Shown: piece by piece, positions 1-10,581 of the stretch
Layout: each line of letters begins with the position of its first letter
How positions within the stretch are numbered: the first letter of the stretch is position 1
Assembly (NCBI GenBank): GCA_015680685.1
Contig: MNCI01006534.1
Span: 342,253 to 406,252 of the forward strand
Source: Gnetum montanum
Lineage: Eukaryota; Streptophyta; Gnetopsida; Gnetales; Gnetaceae
Reading direction: 5' to 3'
DNA: 64,000 bases
Translations under genes and position numbers: made by a program
The notes under the pieces: generated by a model
The model's input: the letters and a program-made list of their open reading frames with translations, nothing else
Database searches by the model: none
What the model was told of the DNA's origin: nothing

Positions 1-1266
1 GGTTTTCATAGAAGATGTCCTAGCAAAGTTAGAAACGACCTTGAAAGATGGGAAAACTTCCAAAAACGCTCATCCCAATTTGAGAAATAGCTTGAACGTA
101 ATGGAAAAAGATGGAAACAACTGGGAAGAAGATGAAAAGACTTGGGAAACATCTAGAAAGCCTTAGGGTGAGTTGCGAAAATATTTCTATGGTTCTTATC
201 TTCTAATTTTGACATAAATATTGATGTATCCATCATTGTTGATGAGGATGAGTGAGAGAAAATGTGCTTGAGAGTGGAGAGTTGAGCAAGAGAGAGTGGG
301 TGAGCACATTGGATGAGAGTAATTGGTGATTGCAGCTCCAAGATCAACTTATGGTGTGTTGGTGTATGTGTTCTATTCTCTCATATCCCACTTATGATTT
401 GAGATCTTAGTCCCAAGTTGTGGGAGAGATTTATATTGCTTGTGTCTTGCATTGAGAACAACCATTATGTGGTTGTAGGGCTTCATGCTTTGCAATATTG
501 ATTGAGTGTGATAGGTTTTGGATGTTTGTGGGTTTTGTAAATCATGTTGTAATAATTTTAATAAATTAATTGAAGATAGCTAGTTTTCTTATTTTCTAGC
601 AAAAATTTTTCTCTTTGCATAATATCTGGATTTAGTGTGTTAAAGGTGATTTAATTGTGGAGTGAACCTGCTCTAGTGTAATAAATGGTGACATGACATG
701 AAATGGGTATTATTGATATCATATAAGTGCATGTGATACATATGATGATCATACGATTCTTTATGCTTATGATGCATATGTGCTGGTAATGTGTATGTAC
801 CATGGATATGTCATTGACGTGATGTGTATATGTGAATTTGTGAAGTCGACATGAAGGTATGGACCAATTGGTGATGAGACACCTTAGAGGGGAAGTGTAA
901 ACTCCTACTGGATGCATTTGTGAGGCTTCTTGATAGGATTAAAATAGGCTAAATAAGTTTTTAGACTTTATTTTATTTTGTTTTATAATTTACTAATATA
1001 ATTTCCTTTAAATTGGCGTAATAAGTTGGTCAACATTGGTCAATGTTGGTAAGTGGAACTTATGAAGACTTTAGTTAATAACATTTAATATTTATGTATT
1101 GTTATGTGTCTTAACCATCAAGGACTTGCAACTGATTTTACAAGTTTTCATACCCACTTAAGTTAGTTGTAACTTCTAAAGTGGTTAGAGATGGTTAAGT
1201 CCAACTACCAAACTAGTTATATCTTTGTACTCTTATATATACAAGTTGGTGAATAATAAAGAAAGT
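1..1266. other. Unassigned AT-rich flank of element A
   Basis: No gene, RNA or element boundary can be supported here. The open frames are short and low in complexity. The last five bases before element A (AAAGT, 1262-1266) resemble the five after it (AAATT, 18728-18732), so this is probably the older sequence into which A inserted. Confidence 0.5.
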
Positions 1267-2101
1267 TGATGAGACACCATTGTAAGGCCTTGATGTCAGA
1301 TACGCAACATTGAAGCCTCAACATCACCACCCAATGTCAAAGCTAATAAGCGATGTCAAATACCTGATGTCGCCTCATCTGAATCTTGCCAATAAATATT
1401 GTGCTAGGGTGCTCAAATGAGAAAAGTAGTAAGTAGTTGATAGTCAATAGATAGTTCTAGCTTTTAGTTTCTTCTTTCAAAGTCTATTATCCCTAGTGCA
1501 TGCCCATAGTGTGATGCTTGTAATTATATGACACCTTTGATCGAGTGTGACGTTCTTGGACATGTTACATGACTAGCAATAAAGATTGAGATTACTTCCA
1601 TCATTGCAGCATCCACTTAGATCATTGTTGCTTTAATTATTTAATGCTTTATTTCGTCAAAAATTTTCATTTATTGTTATTTATTGCTCCTATTATTAAG
1701 CAGAATGTCTACACCTTAATCACAAGCGTTTAAGTGTAAATACTTGGTAATCTAGAGGTGTATCATTTGGCACAACCAATGACGTACACTTGACAACCCC
1801 AAAAGTAATCTCACGAAGTCCAAGACATGTACAGATGGTTAAGAGCAAATACCATCGTCCATAGGCTATTTTAGACCTTGTTTCTTATTATTCATTAGTT
1901 TAATTAATTCATCTCTTTATCACATAGAATTAGGAACAACATCATATGCCTCATTTTGGACTAAACCATATGTGACAAAGCTACCACTAGTCTAAGTGGG
2001 AAGACAGCAAACTGTAATCAAAGCATAATGATCTAGGTGCGACAACTAGTCCCATCCACGGAATTCGACCAGATTGCACGTGAATGCTTGTACTTTGTAT
2101 G
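1267..2101 (+). repeat. 5' LTR of element A, main part
   Basis: It aligns with 17862-18727 along its length. It is broken at 2101 by element B and resumes at 10426-10456; the two parts sum to 866 bases, the same length as the 3' LTR. A cluster of GATGTCA-type motifs (about 1290-1372) lies just upstream of a TATA-like AATAAATA near 1391, which marks the presumed promoter. The last five bases (GTATG, 2097-2101) are the duplicated target of B. Confidence 0.9.
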
Positions 2102-2934
2102 TGATGAGTGGCAAGGTACCCCTACACTCAACCATACGAATACAAGCGTTACACGTGTGATCCAGTCGAACTCCATAGATGGACTAGTTGTGGCAGCTAG
2201 ACAGTTAGCCTTAAGTCGTAGTTCGCTATCTTCCCACCTGGACTAGTGATAACTTTGTCACATATGGTTTAGTCCAGAGTGAGGTGTATGATGTGTTTTC
2301 TATCTAATGCTACTCCTGAAGGCAATGGAAGATAATATTAACTAAGCTAAAAGAGAAGGGTGAGAGAGAATATAAACTAGCCTAAGTGCTACGAGCATTC
2401 GTTCCTTGATCATCTGTACACATCTTGGACTTCGTGCATGACTACCACTAGGATTACCAAGCGCAGATCCTAGGTACACTATTGGGTTACCAAGTAGTCA
2501 TACTTAAATTCTCGTAATTAAGTCGTACTCATTCCACGTTTAATCAGAAGTTTAGGGTAAGAAGGTATTAACTAAGAAAGTAGTAAATAAAAATTAATTA
2601 AATAATTAAGCTAAGTGAATGCTGCAATGATGAAGTAATCTTAATATTTATTTCCGGTCATGTGTGTGTCCAAGTACATCACACTCGAATAAGGATGCCA
2701 TACAATTACATTTAACACACTGCGGGCATACATTAGGAGAGAAGGGTTGAGAGGAAAAATGAAAACTAAAATCAAAACTAACTCTAAAACTGACTAAAAA
2801 AATTGCCTATCGAATCTGTCTACCTCTTATTTATAGATGAGGAGACAGGTTGGGATATCACGTATGCGATATCACAGCTAGACATGCGATATTGCGTATG
2901 CAATATCGCGGTGGACCAAAAACACGACTCATCG
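2102..2934 (-). repeat. 3' LTR of element B
   Basis: It matches 9460-10420 apart from the duplicated block there. In minus-strand sense the U3 promoter region carries four to five GATATC-type palindromes (plus positions about 2853-2912), then a TATA-like TATAAATA (about 2836-2829). The inner boundary is CG instead of TG (2934), one transition from the expected end. The purine tract, GTGGGGGTA on the minus strand, adjoins it. Confidence 0.9.
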
Positions 2935-3099
2935 TACCCCCACGACTAAATGAAAAATCGTCCTTGAGTTACAGTGATTACATAGTGGATAGGTATGGGA
3001 TTATTGGATGGTGGAAATGGATTTATGCCGCAATGTGGGATCAAAACAAAATTACAACACAACACAAGGAATGTGCTACAATTACAAAATTGTTGGAGC

Positions 3100-5888
3100 T
3101 CATGTAGTTCCTGGTGGCGATGGCTCCTCCATAGGTGCTTTCCCCTTATCTTGTGCTCTAGGTTTTGGGGTTTGATGGCAGTGAAGTATTACCTGGAGTT
3201 TCTCCTCTTCGGTCCGAGGATCTTGTGTCGTCCATGTTAATGTTCCAATGTTTGACAAAGTTGGCACCATCCACGAACAGGGTAGTTGCGGAAACATTTG
3301 ATTGGCCTTGACATACCAAGCCACAAACACCTATTGTTCCTCTTTGTAGGCTCTCGCTTTATCTTTGTATTCTTGAAAATCCACAAGCTATCGAGCCAAA
3401 TCTTTTGCGACACCTTTTTCTCCTTGGTAGCTTGCCCTCACCACCTCAAGTTCAAAACTTGCAATCTCCAGTTTTTGCAATATCTTCTTGCGTTCTACAA
3501 GTTCTATTTCATATTTGGTATAGGTGGTAGCTACCTGTTGCTCAAGATCTATTCTCAAGTACCCTGCTATTAACATGGCAAGGTTGGCATACTGCATGTT
3601 TGCCAAATCCATATATTCTATAAGATCTTGGATCTGCAGGTCCTGGTTCTTAACATTCGCCTGGTGGGCAAAGGCATATGTGTCCAATATGGCTTACTAG
3701 TCAGTGTGTTGAGCACTGATAACATTGATGTGGACCTTGGCCATATGGATCTCCTTCTCAAGGATCTGTTTGTACATCCCCACCTAGTCTCGAAAGTGCT
3801 CTTTTAGCATTTCATGCCATTTAGCCTCATTTTTCCACGCACGTATCTCGATAGCTAACTTTTGGCGAATAGCACGTACCCCCTCCATTGAGAGGGTTCG
3901 GTTCTCCCTGGCTAAACAACTCATGTCTTGGTTGACCCGAATGAATTACTCTCACAACTGATGAAAGTGTTCCTCGAGAACATTCTTTTGCTTCTCCATA
4001 AAGATCACCAAAGGTTGTTAGCAACAAGTTGCTTGTTTTCCTCTTGTAAGGCTTTGGGTGCCTTGATATGCACATAAGTTTATGCCTGTGCTGCAAAGGC
4101 ATCCCAAGTAACCTTCTCTTTTTCTTCAGCCACCTTTTTATTTTCCATTAGTAGCTTGGTTAGTTGCTCAATTTTGAAATTATCTAGCTGGTCTACGGGA
4201 ACAAATTACAAAGGGTTCCACTGTGCTGCTTGTAGGGCCACGCGCTGCTCTTGTAATTTCTACACCTCTGCTTCAGCATGCTTGACCCTCACTTCTATTA
4301 AGACTAGCTTCCCCTTAGTGAAAATGAGGTCTGATTAAATTGTTGTAACATCATGAGGGATGTCAAACAGAGACGTCATTATTTGTCCTATTTGTAGCAA
4401 TCGATCAAGTGCATCCTCATGTTCCGCAGGAGTCATTGAGGTTCCGACCAAATTTTGAGCATCCTATGCTCCCGTGAGATCTGCCGGTGGTACAACAGGT
4501 ACATTGAATGATTCTTTGATGTGGTCTGCGACCACTTCTACGACTCCAGCTGCATCCTGGTGTTGCATGACGACCACTATCGCCCCTTCACCAGTTTCTA
4601 ATTACACTTGGAAAGATGCAGCGTTTCCCGAGATCTGTTGTGACGAAGTACTTTCCCCTCCTCCTATATGGATGAATACTTCACCCCTTGTATGATCCAA
4701 AGAAATCATGGGCTGTATGGCATCGTCGATGACGTAGAAGAGATTTGCGTCATCAAGACTTCCCCAACTGATCATCTCAGCGATGGTCCTGAGATGACTC
4801 ATCGACAATTTGTAGTCTTGCGGCAATGACAGCTAATCCTAGCCTGTGCTAGGCCCTGCTTCCTATTGTTGGCTGGGTCCTGTACTTGGAGGTTGGATGG
4901 GTCCTGCAAGCTGAGTTGCAATTGGTCCAGCCGTCTATTCTTCTTCTTCTTCTAGTCCCAGCATCTCACCAGTGATTTTTCTTGCGGCTGGTGGCTTTAA
5001 CAGTTCTGCATATGAAGCATTTTTGGCTTTTTAAAGGACATCATTGGTGTACCCCCTAATACCAGCACGTCAACAAAGCTTTCTGATAAGACAAGGGAAG
5101 GGCAACACCATCTTCCCTGTCTTCCTTTCCTCGAACTACCTTAGCATCTCTATTAAGTATAGATGGGGCAGGTTGACGTTAACCTTTCCCATCATCACTG
5201 CACATCCTCTTTCCGCATATGTTGATATTCTTTTTAAGCCCTTTGTGGGGAAGAGGTGATAAGTTCCAATTTTAAAATAGATCCTCTCTTCCATCGTCAA
5301 CTCATCAAATGTCTTATCTCTGCCATACGTCCTTTCCAACCAATCCAGTTTCACATCAGGGTCAAAACAGGTGGATAACTGAGCAACCTTGGGCCCTGTA
5401 TTTGGATGGTTTAATACTTCCGAAATGGCTTGCGTGGAGAAATCAACTATCACACCACAAATATTGATGGTGGTGCCTTGATCTCTGTTGTGCCAGAATT
5501 GGTATGTCTCCCCTAGGTACCAGGCACCACTTTTGGAGAGAGTAGGCCATAAGGGAGACCCTTTGAGGTGATCCCTAATAGCCTTAGGAGCAAACTCTAC
5601 AAAAGATTCAAAGTTTAATTCCACAATCACCATAGTGAATGTGGACTTTTTGTGGATGTCTTGAACACAATCTTGTGGCAACGTGAGATGTTGTCCTTGT
5701 TCAGGCGCTGCTGCAACTCCTCCTTCTGCCTGCCCAAACTGTACGGTAGGAGGGTCCTCTTGATGAATGCTAAATGATTGTTCCTCCTGTTCTGCACATT
5801 GTCCAGCAGGATCTTGTCTTTTGCCTCTCCTAGGTCGTTTGCTTTCACCTTGAGCAAGACCTTCCTTTTGTCCACGTTTCAGGGCCAT
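3100..5888 (-). pseudogene. Env-position accessory ORF of element B (decayed)
   Basis: The minus-strand ATG at 5888-5886 follows directly on GATTGCAG, a good 3' splice acceptor. The first 250 codons are open (5888-5136) and start MALKRG. This N-terminal part has a globular domain with the patches FVEFAPKAI, GETYQFWHN and ICGVIVDFS; I compare it, by memory of the family only, with the putative plant transposon / Athila env-like domain. After a stop the frame continues in pieces: an acidic linker, helix-rich coiled-coil stretches and a C-terminal block ending MEEPSPPGTT before the stop at about 3100. The same protein is recognisable in A, C and D. No signal peptide or membrane segment is obvious, so 'envelope' describes position, not function. 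Confidence 0.75.
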
Positions 5889-6365
5889 CTGCAATCACAC
5901 GAGGTTAAGCATTAGTAAGGTTGTTTTTGAAGTTAAGTTATACCTTACTGCTTGCCTTATTAATTAATTTTTTTATCTCTGTGTGATATTTCTCGAAATA
6001 TTGTAATAATGAGTCCATTTTACTTAGGTGGTTTCCAATTTTAATTTCCCAGTGTACCTAAAAGGATTGAATGATTTTTTGGCACAATTATTCTAAATGT
6101 TATAGCTAATTACCCTGGATAATGTCCTTTGGGTGATGATAAATACCAAAAACATTAGGCCCTATTCAGTAGGTGTCCCTCCCCCACAACTAAGCTGAAC
6201 ACTCCGGGTTCAAGCAGGTTCAGACGGAATTAAAATCGGAGTACCAGCAAGCGAGATATAGGTAGGAAAGTAAGGGTGTCACACTCGCAAGTTGTAGAGA
6301 AAAATTTGAAAAACTCCCCTGCGTGAATTATGAAAAATGATGCTAAGTGTTGCAGGGGGGTCGCC

Positions 6366-6460
6366 TATTTATAGGTTTATAGGACACAATATCACGTATG
6401 ATACATCACATACATGATATTGTGCCGACCGCGATATCACGTACGTGATATCATGACCTA
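6366..6460 (-). promoter_or_regulatory. Internal promoter-like module of element B
   Basis: On the minus strand, GATATCACGTACGTGATATC and related palindromes (plus 6393-6458) precede TATAAATA (6373-6366). The same order and motif type is found in B's own LTR. The accessory ORF starts about 485 bases downstream. The sequence from the TATA box to the purine-tract-like stretch aligns with the equivalent part of A. Promoter function is inferred. Confidence 0.45.
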
Positions 6461-6773
6461 TCGATGTGTAGGTCCAAGGGAAAATACCAAATTTTTTAAA
6501 GATTTTCTTGAAATCAACGTTGTAAACTTAGGACATTAGGCTATCATTAAGGGGTTCTACGGTAATTAGAGGATTTTGAAGGCACGGATAATTATGATGG
6601 TGTGGAAATGATCAATAAAACCTCAGGTGGTAGAGAAAAAGGCTATGTGATGATACATAGGAACATTGGAATTCAGAGGGATAATAATAATAGGGAAAGA
6701 ATGTTATGAAAAATAAGCTGAGGGTAAGAGATAGTGCATGTGAGCTGTGTCATAAGCGATAATTACAAAAAAT

Positions 6774-6827
6774 TACACAAGTGGGTCCTCCCCAAAGCAG
6801 GTTTCAACCTATAACGCCCTTGTGTAA
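6774..6827 (-). other. Conserved hairpin in the element B spacer
   Basis: The inverted repeat TTACACAAG / CTTGTGTAA encloses a loop containing the minus-strand block CTGCTTTGGGGAGGACCCAC. Both stem and loop recur in A (13903-13959). The loop block alone recurs in E (about 50786-50826) and, more diverged, in C (about 30011-30055). Confidence 0.55.
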
Positions 6828-7830
6828 CCACACTTAAAAGTATCCATGGGCACTAGAAGGGTTAAATGTAATCTGCACTGATTCCACAAAACACACACAT
6901 GTAATTATCGCCGGAATGAGGTAAGAATTCTATGTTACACATGACACCAGCTACAATTACACGAACAGTGAGATGAGATGAACTATAGAAAGGGATTGTA
7001 GAGATTGGGACATGAGGTAACTGACCCAGGACACAGTGAATCCTATGTGTAAAGCATGATTAAGGTGTTATTAACCCATCGTTTCAAGATCAAGACCAAG
7101 TCCATTCCTCTAATCAGTGAAATCGCATTGTTTCATCCCATGATGAGCAACTATGAGAGTACCATGACAACAAGGCATACCATCACTTGGCATTTTGTTC
7201 AAGGGAGGAGTGATTTTTGTTTTGTGGTACTTCCTTCTTCTTCTTCTTTTTTTTAATGAATGGATCCAGAGAAGCTGCCAACCTTCAGGCATGGATGCAT
7301 GTCTTTCCAGTGGGATCCCCTAGAACAACATTGAATTTTTGAGTGCATTTTGATGACTCTTACTACCATTTTGCGTTAGATCTACAAGGATCTTAGTACA
7401 ACCACGTTGCATGATAATTCCCATAGACATCACCAAAGAGAATTCGCAAGTCCCCTTGATGTCACATCCTAATCATTCCCTCTTGGTCCATCCTTCTTCA
7501 TTTTGGGCACAATGAACACAAAATTAATTTTACGTTTCAAGAATGTCAAGAATATCACTATACCCTCAAACAGAACCTCTTATTTGTAGAGTGGATGAGT
7601 GGGTGTAATGGGCTTACTATCCACATAATTGATCGTCGAGACTCGATAACATAGAACACACCTCAACCAACGATCCACATGAGCATTTATTCGTAGATGA
7701 GATTACTTACAAAAGCATAAAAAGATAAAAAGACAAAATGATAAAACAAGAAATTGAAGACTGAAAAAATGGAAAACAAAAAGTTGTAAAATTAAAGAAA
7801 ATAAAAATTGGTTATTAATCCTGCTTGTTA

Positions 7831-9327
7831 CTAGAATGGGGGATATCCCCCATAACGAAATGGTTGAGGATGACAAGGATTAATAAGTGGAAGATGAGGA
7901 TCCTTACATGTTGGAAATATTGGGGCCCGGTCATACTTACCCCATTGGGTTTCACACACTTGATTATGGTAAGCATAGTGGGGCAATTTATAAGATGTAG
8001 TTCCCAGATAATGAGTTGGCCCACTATGATATTTGTGACCGTAAGATGGTATGCAAGGATCAGGATGTTACCTTCCATGCCTGTGTTCATTGGGTTGTAT
8101 GGTTGTTGGAGTGTTAATTGGTTGCCTTGATGAAGTGACATGAGGCATTGGGTTCGAAGATAAGGGTGCACCACAGTGTTGGGCTTGTGCTGAGTTAGAG
8201 GATGCAGTGGCCTTGGAATCATGTTATCCCTTCTTACGGTCATGTTTAAAGAAGGGACACTTTTGATGTTGAGGAGGCTTCTCACTGCTGTTGGTAATAT
8301 TAGCACAAGTACCGTTCGGGGGTTGTTACTGTGGTGCAGACACCTTAGGAACAGTTGGTGGCGATGTAGAAGGAGGGAAAGGATGAGAATGTTGAAAATT
8401 AGGAGAAGTGTAAGGTGCACAAGGTGGCGGTTGTGTTGAGGACATGGGCTGATAGTATTGAGGAGAATGATAATGCGATGAGATAGGGTATGTTGGCCTA
8501 GTTGGAGAAATAGGGTATTGGACTCGATAAGCATTTGGATTTGGATGATATGAAGGGTGTCTCTAGTTTAGGGGTGGCTTCCCCCATGATTGGGATTGTT
8601 GCCACTATGATCGAACACAGTATCTCTATATGAACTCTAGGTGTAACGTGCTTCCCCAATGCTCATATAAATGTAACAATATTGGGCATTGGCCCTTGGG
8701 GTGATCGTACAGGCAAATGTTGAATTCATATGTATGATTAGCAATTGAGCCCCTATTTTCCTTATCCCTTCTTTCTGATTGTCTACTGATACTTTGTCCT
8801 GTTTCTTAGGTTGTCAAAACTCTATCTCCAATGATATCAATATATTCTCCACACTTTTTATACGTCCATTCCAACATCTTATTGATCTTTGCCTCAACTT
8901 CTTCTAGTGATTGTTGTACTGGCAAAGAGGGTTCTTCCACCTTGAGATTGGTTGATTTCTCCTTTTTGTGATTATGGACCTTTGTTAAGTTGAGATTTTG
9001 GTCCCGTTGATGTTTTTCAACACTCTCCCATCTAGCCAATTCTCCTTCTTCTTTTGCTACCCGCTTCATAAGCTCTTGGATTTGATGGGATTGTAGTTCA
9101 TATAGTTGACCTTGGGCATACATTCCTAAGGTCTCTCTTGTTTCATCACGAAGCCCATCAATGATATGGTACATTAGCCTTTCCTCAGAAAACTTATGGC
9201 ATGGATAGCTGTTTGACAGTGCATAATATCTTTCCAAGGCCATGTCCAAGGGTTCATGTTGTGCTTGTTTCCACTCTTGGATTTGTTTCCTCAAGGCTGA
9301 CACTCTTACACAGGTTTGATATGTCAA
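7831..9327 (-). pseudogene. Gag remnant of element B (N-terminal half deleted)
   Basis: The open frame at 9327-8806 holds the C-terminal half of a plant retrotransposon gag domain: LRKQIQEWKQ, then LDMALERYYAL and YHIIDGLRDETRETLGMYA. Further downstream (about 8530-7831) a proline/histidine/serine-rich region with stops ends in YGGYPPF, a tail shared with A (GGYPSL). Compared with A, the N-terminal part of gag is missing between the leader and this frame. It would have formed the virus-like particle. Now non-functional. Confidence 0.8.
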
Positions 9328-9459
9328 AATGTGTGTGAATTTATATGTGACTTTTTATAATTATTTCTTTCTAAAAGATATATCGTTAATTTCTATACAA
9401 CGACCTTGTATGATATAACTAATCTAGATAACTAACATCGTCCTCGGTAATGGCGCCAA

Positions 9460-10420
9460 TGATGAGTGGCGAGGTATCCCTACACTCAGCCATATGAATA
9501 CGAGTGTTACACGTGTGATCTGGTCGAACTCTGCAAACGGACTAGTTGTGGAATCTAGACAGTTAGCCTTAAGTCGCAGTTCGCTATCTTCCCACATGGA
9601 CTAGTGTTAACTTTGTCACATATGGTTTAGTCCAGAGTGAGGTGTATGATGTGTTTTCTAATCTAATGCTACTCCTGAAGGCAATGGAAGATAATATTAA
9701 CTAAGCTAAGAGAGAAGGGTGAGAGAGAATCTAAACTAGCCTAAGTGCATTGAGCATCCGTTCGTCGATCATCCGTACACATCTTGGACTTCATGCATGA
9801 CTACCACTGGGATTACCAAGTGCAGATCCTAGGTACGCTACTGGGTTACCAAGTAGTTACACTTAAATGCTCGTAATCAAGTCGTACTCATTCCGCGTTT
9901 AATCAGGATTTTAGGGTAAGAAGGTAATAACTAAGAAAGCATTAAATAAAAAGTAATTAAATAATTAAGCTAAGTGAATGCTGCAATGATGAAGTAATCT
10001 TGATCTTTATTTTCGATCATGTGCATGTCCAAGTACATCACACTCGAATAAGGATGTCGTACAATTNGTAAATAAAAAGTAATTAAATAATTAAGCTAAG
10101 TGAATGCTGCAATGATGAAGTAATCTTGATCTTTATTTTCGATCATGTGCATGTCCAAGTACATCACACTCGAATAAGGATGTCGTACAATTACATTCAC
10201 CACACTGCGGGCATACACTGGGAGAGAAGGGTTGAGAGGAAAAATGAAAACTAAATTCAAAACTAACTCTAAAACTAACTAAAAAAAACTACATATTGAA
10301 TCTATCTACCTATTATTTATAAATGAGGAGATAGGCTGCGATATCGTGTATGCCATATAGCAGCTAGGCATGTGATATCGCGGATGCAATATCGCGATGG
10401 ACCAAAAACACGACTCATCA
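9460..10420 (-). repeat. 5' LTR of element B (contains an assembly duplication)
   Basis: The end is CACTCATCA in minus-strand sense, at 9460. One spacer base separates it from the primer-binding site TGGCGCCATTACCGAGGA (9458-9441), which differs from the plant tRNA-Asp 3' end by three G-to-A changes. The GATATC-type palindromes lie at plus 10337-10398. Removing the duplicated block (10067-10192) gives about 835 bases, close to the 833 of the other LTR. Confidence 0.88.
9943..10192. other. Unresolved assembly join: 124-base duplication around a single N
   Basis: Bases 9943-10066 recur as 10069-10192 on either side of a lone N at 10067. This is the pattern left when overlapping contig ends are joined without merging, so I treat it as an artefact and not a biological tandem repeat. 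Confidence 0.85.
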
Positions 10421-10425
10421 GTATG

Positions 10426-10475
10426 GTTAAGCATAGGGGTACCTTGGCACTCATCATTGGCATCGTTGCCAAGGA
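10426..10475 (+). other. End of the 5' LTR of A and its tRNA-Asp-like primer-binding site
   Basis: 10426-10456 is the missing tail of the A LTR, after the GTATG duplication made by B. One base later TGGCATCGTTGCCAAGGA (10458-10475) matches the complement of the plant tRNA-Asp 3' end with four differences, all C-to-T or G-to-A. Confidence 0.85.
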
Positions 10476-10581
10476 TGGTGCTAGTTATCTAGATTAGTTA
10501 TATTATATAAGATTTTTGTAAAGGAATTAATGATATATATTTTAGAAGCTATTAATTCACACACACCATAATCCACAAAGA

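Larger units (their letters stand above)
5889..7830 (-). other. Noncoding spacer of element B between gag and the accessory ORF
   Basis: No convincing coding frame. Several blocks are shared with the spacer of A: a line around CCCACTGGAAAGACATG (plus positions about 7300-7285), the hairpin at 6774-6827, a TATA-containing module at 6366-6460, and a purine-tract-like CTTAGTTGTGGGGGAGGG on the minus strand (6194-6177). Confidence 0.6.
2102..10420 (-). mobile_element. Element B: Athila-like LTR retrotransposon nested in the 5' LTR of A
   Basis: It is bounded by a perfect 5-base target-site duplication GTATG (2097-2101 and 10421-10425). Read on the minus strand: 5' LTR (10420-9460), tRNA-Asp-like primer-binding site (9458-9441), a gag remnant without its N-terminal half (9327-7831), a spacer, an env-position ORF (5888-3100), a purine tract (about 2953-2935) and the 3' LTR (2934-2102). 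No pol domain was recognised. The leader after the primer site closely matches that of A up to the point where about 0.8 kb of gag is missing. It must be younger than A. About 126 bases of its apparent length are an assembly duplication in the 5' LTR. Confidence 0.93.

Noticed and set aside
651-917. 88-codon minus-strand open frame near the left edge
   Set aside because: No family motif, His/Ile/Thr-rich low-complexity product, and nothing supports it nearby.
7815-8534. 239-codon minus-strand open frame in element B
   Set aside because: It is the +1 shadow of the proline/histidine-rich gag linker; the neighbouring frame matches the gag of A and E, and this frame has a biased Leu/Ile/His composition.
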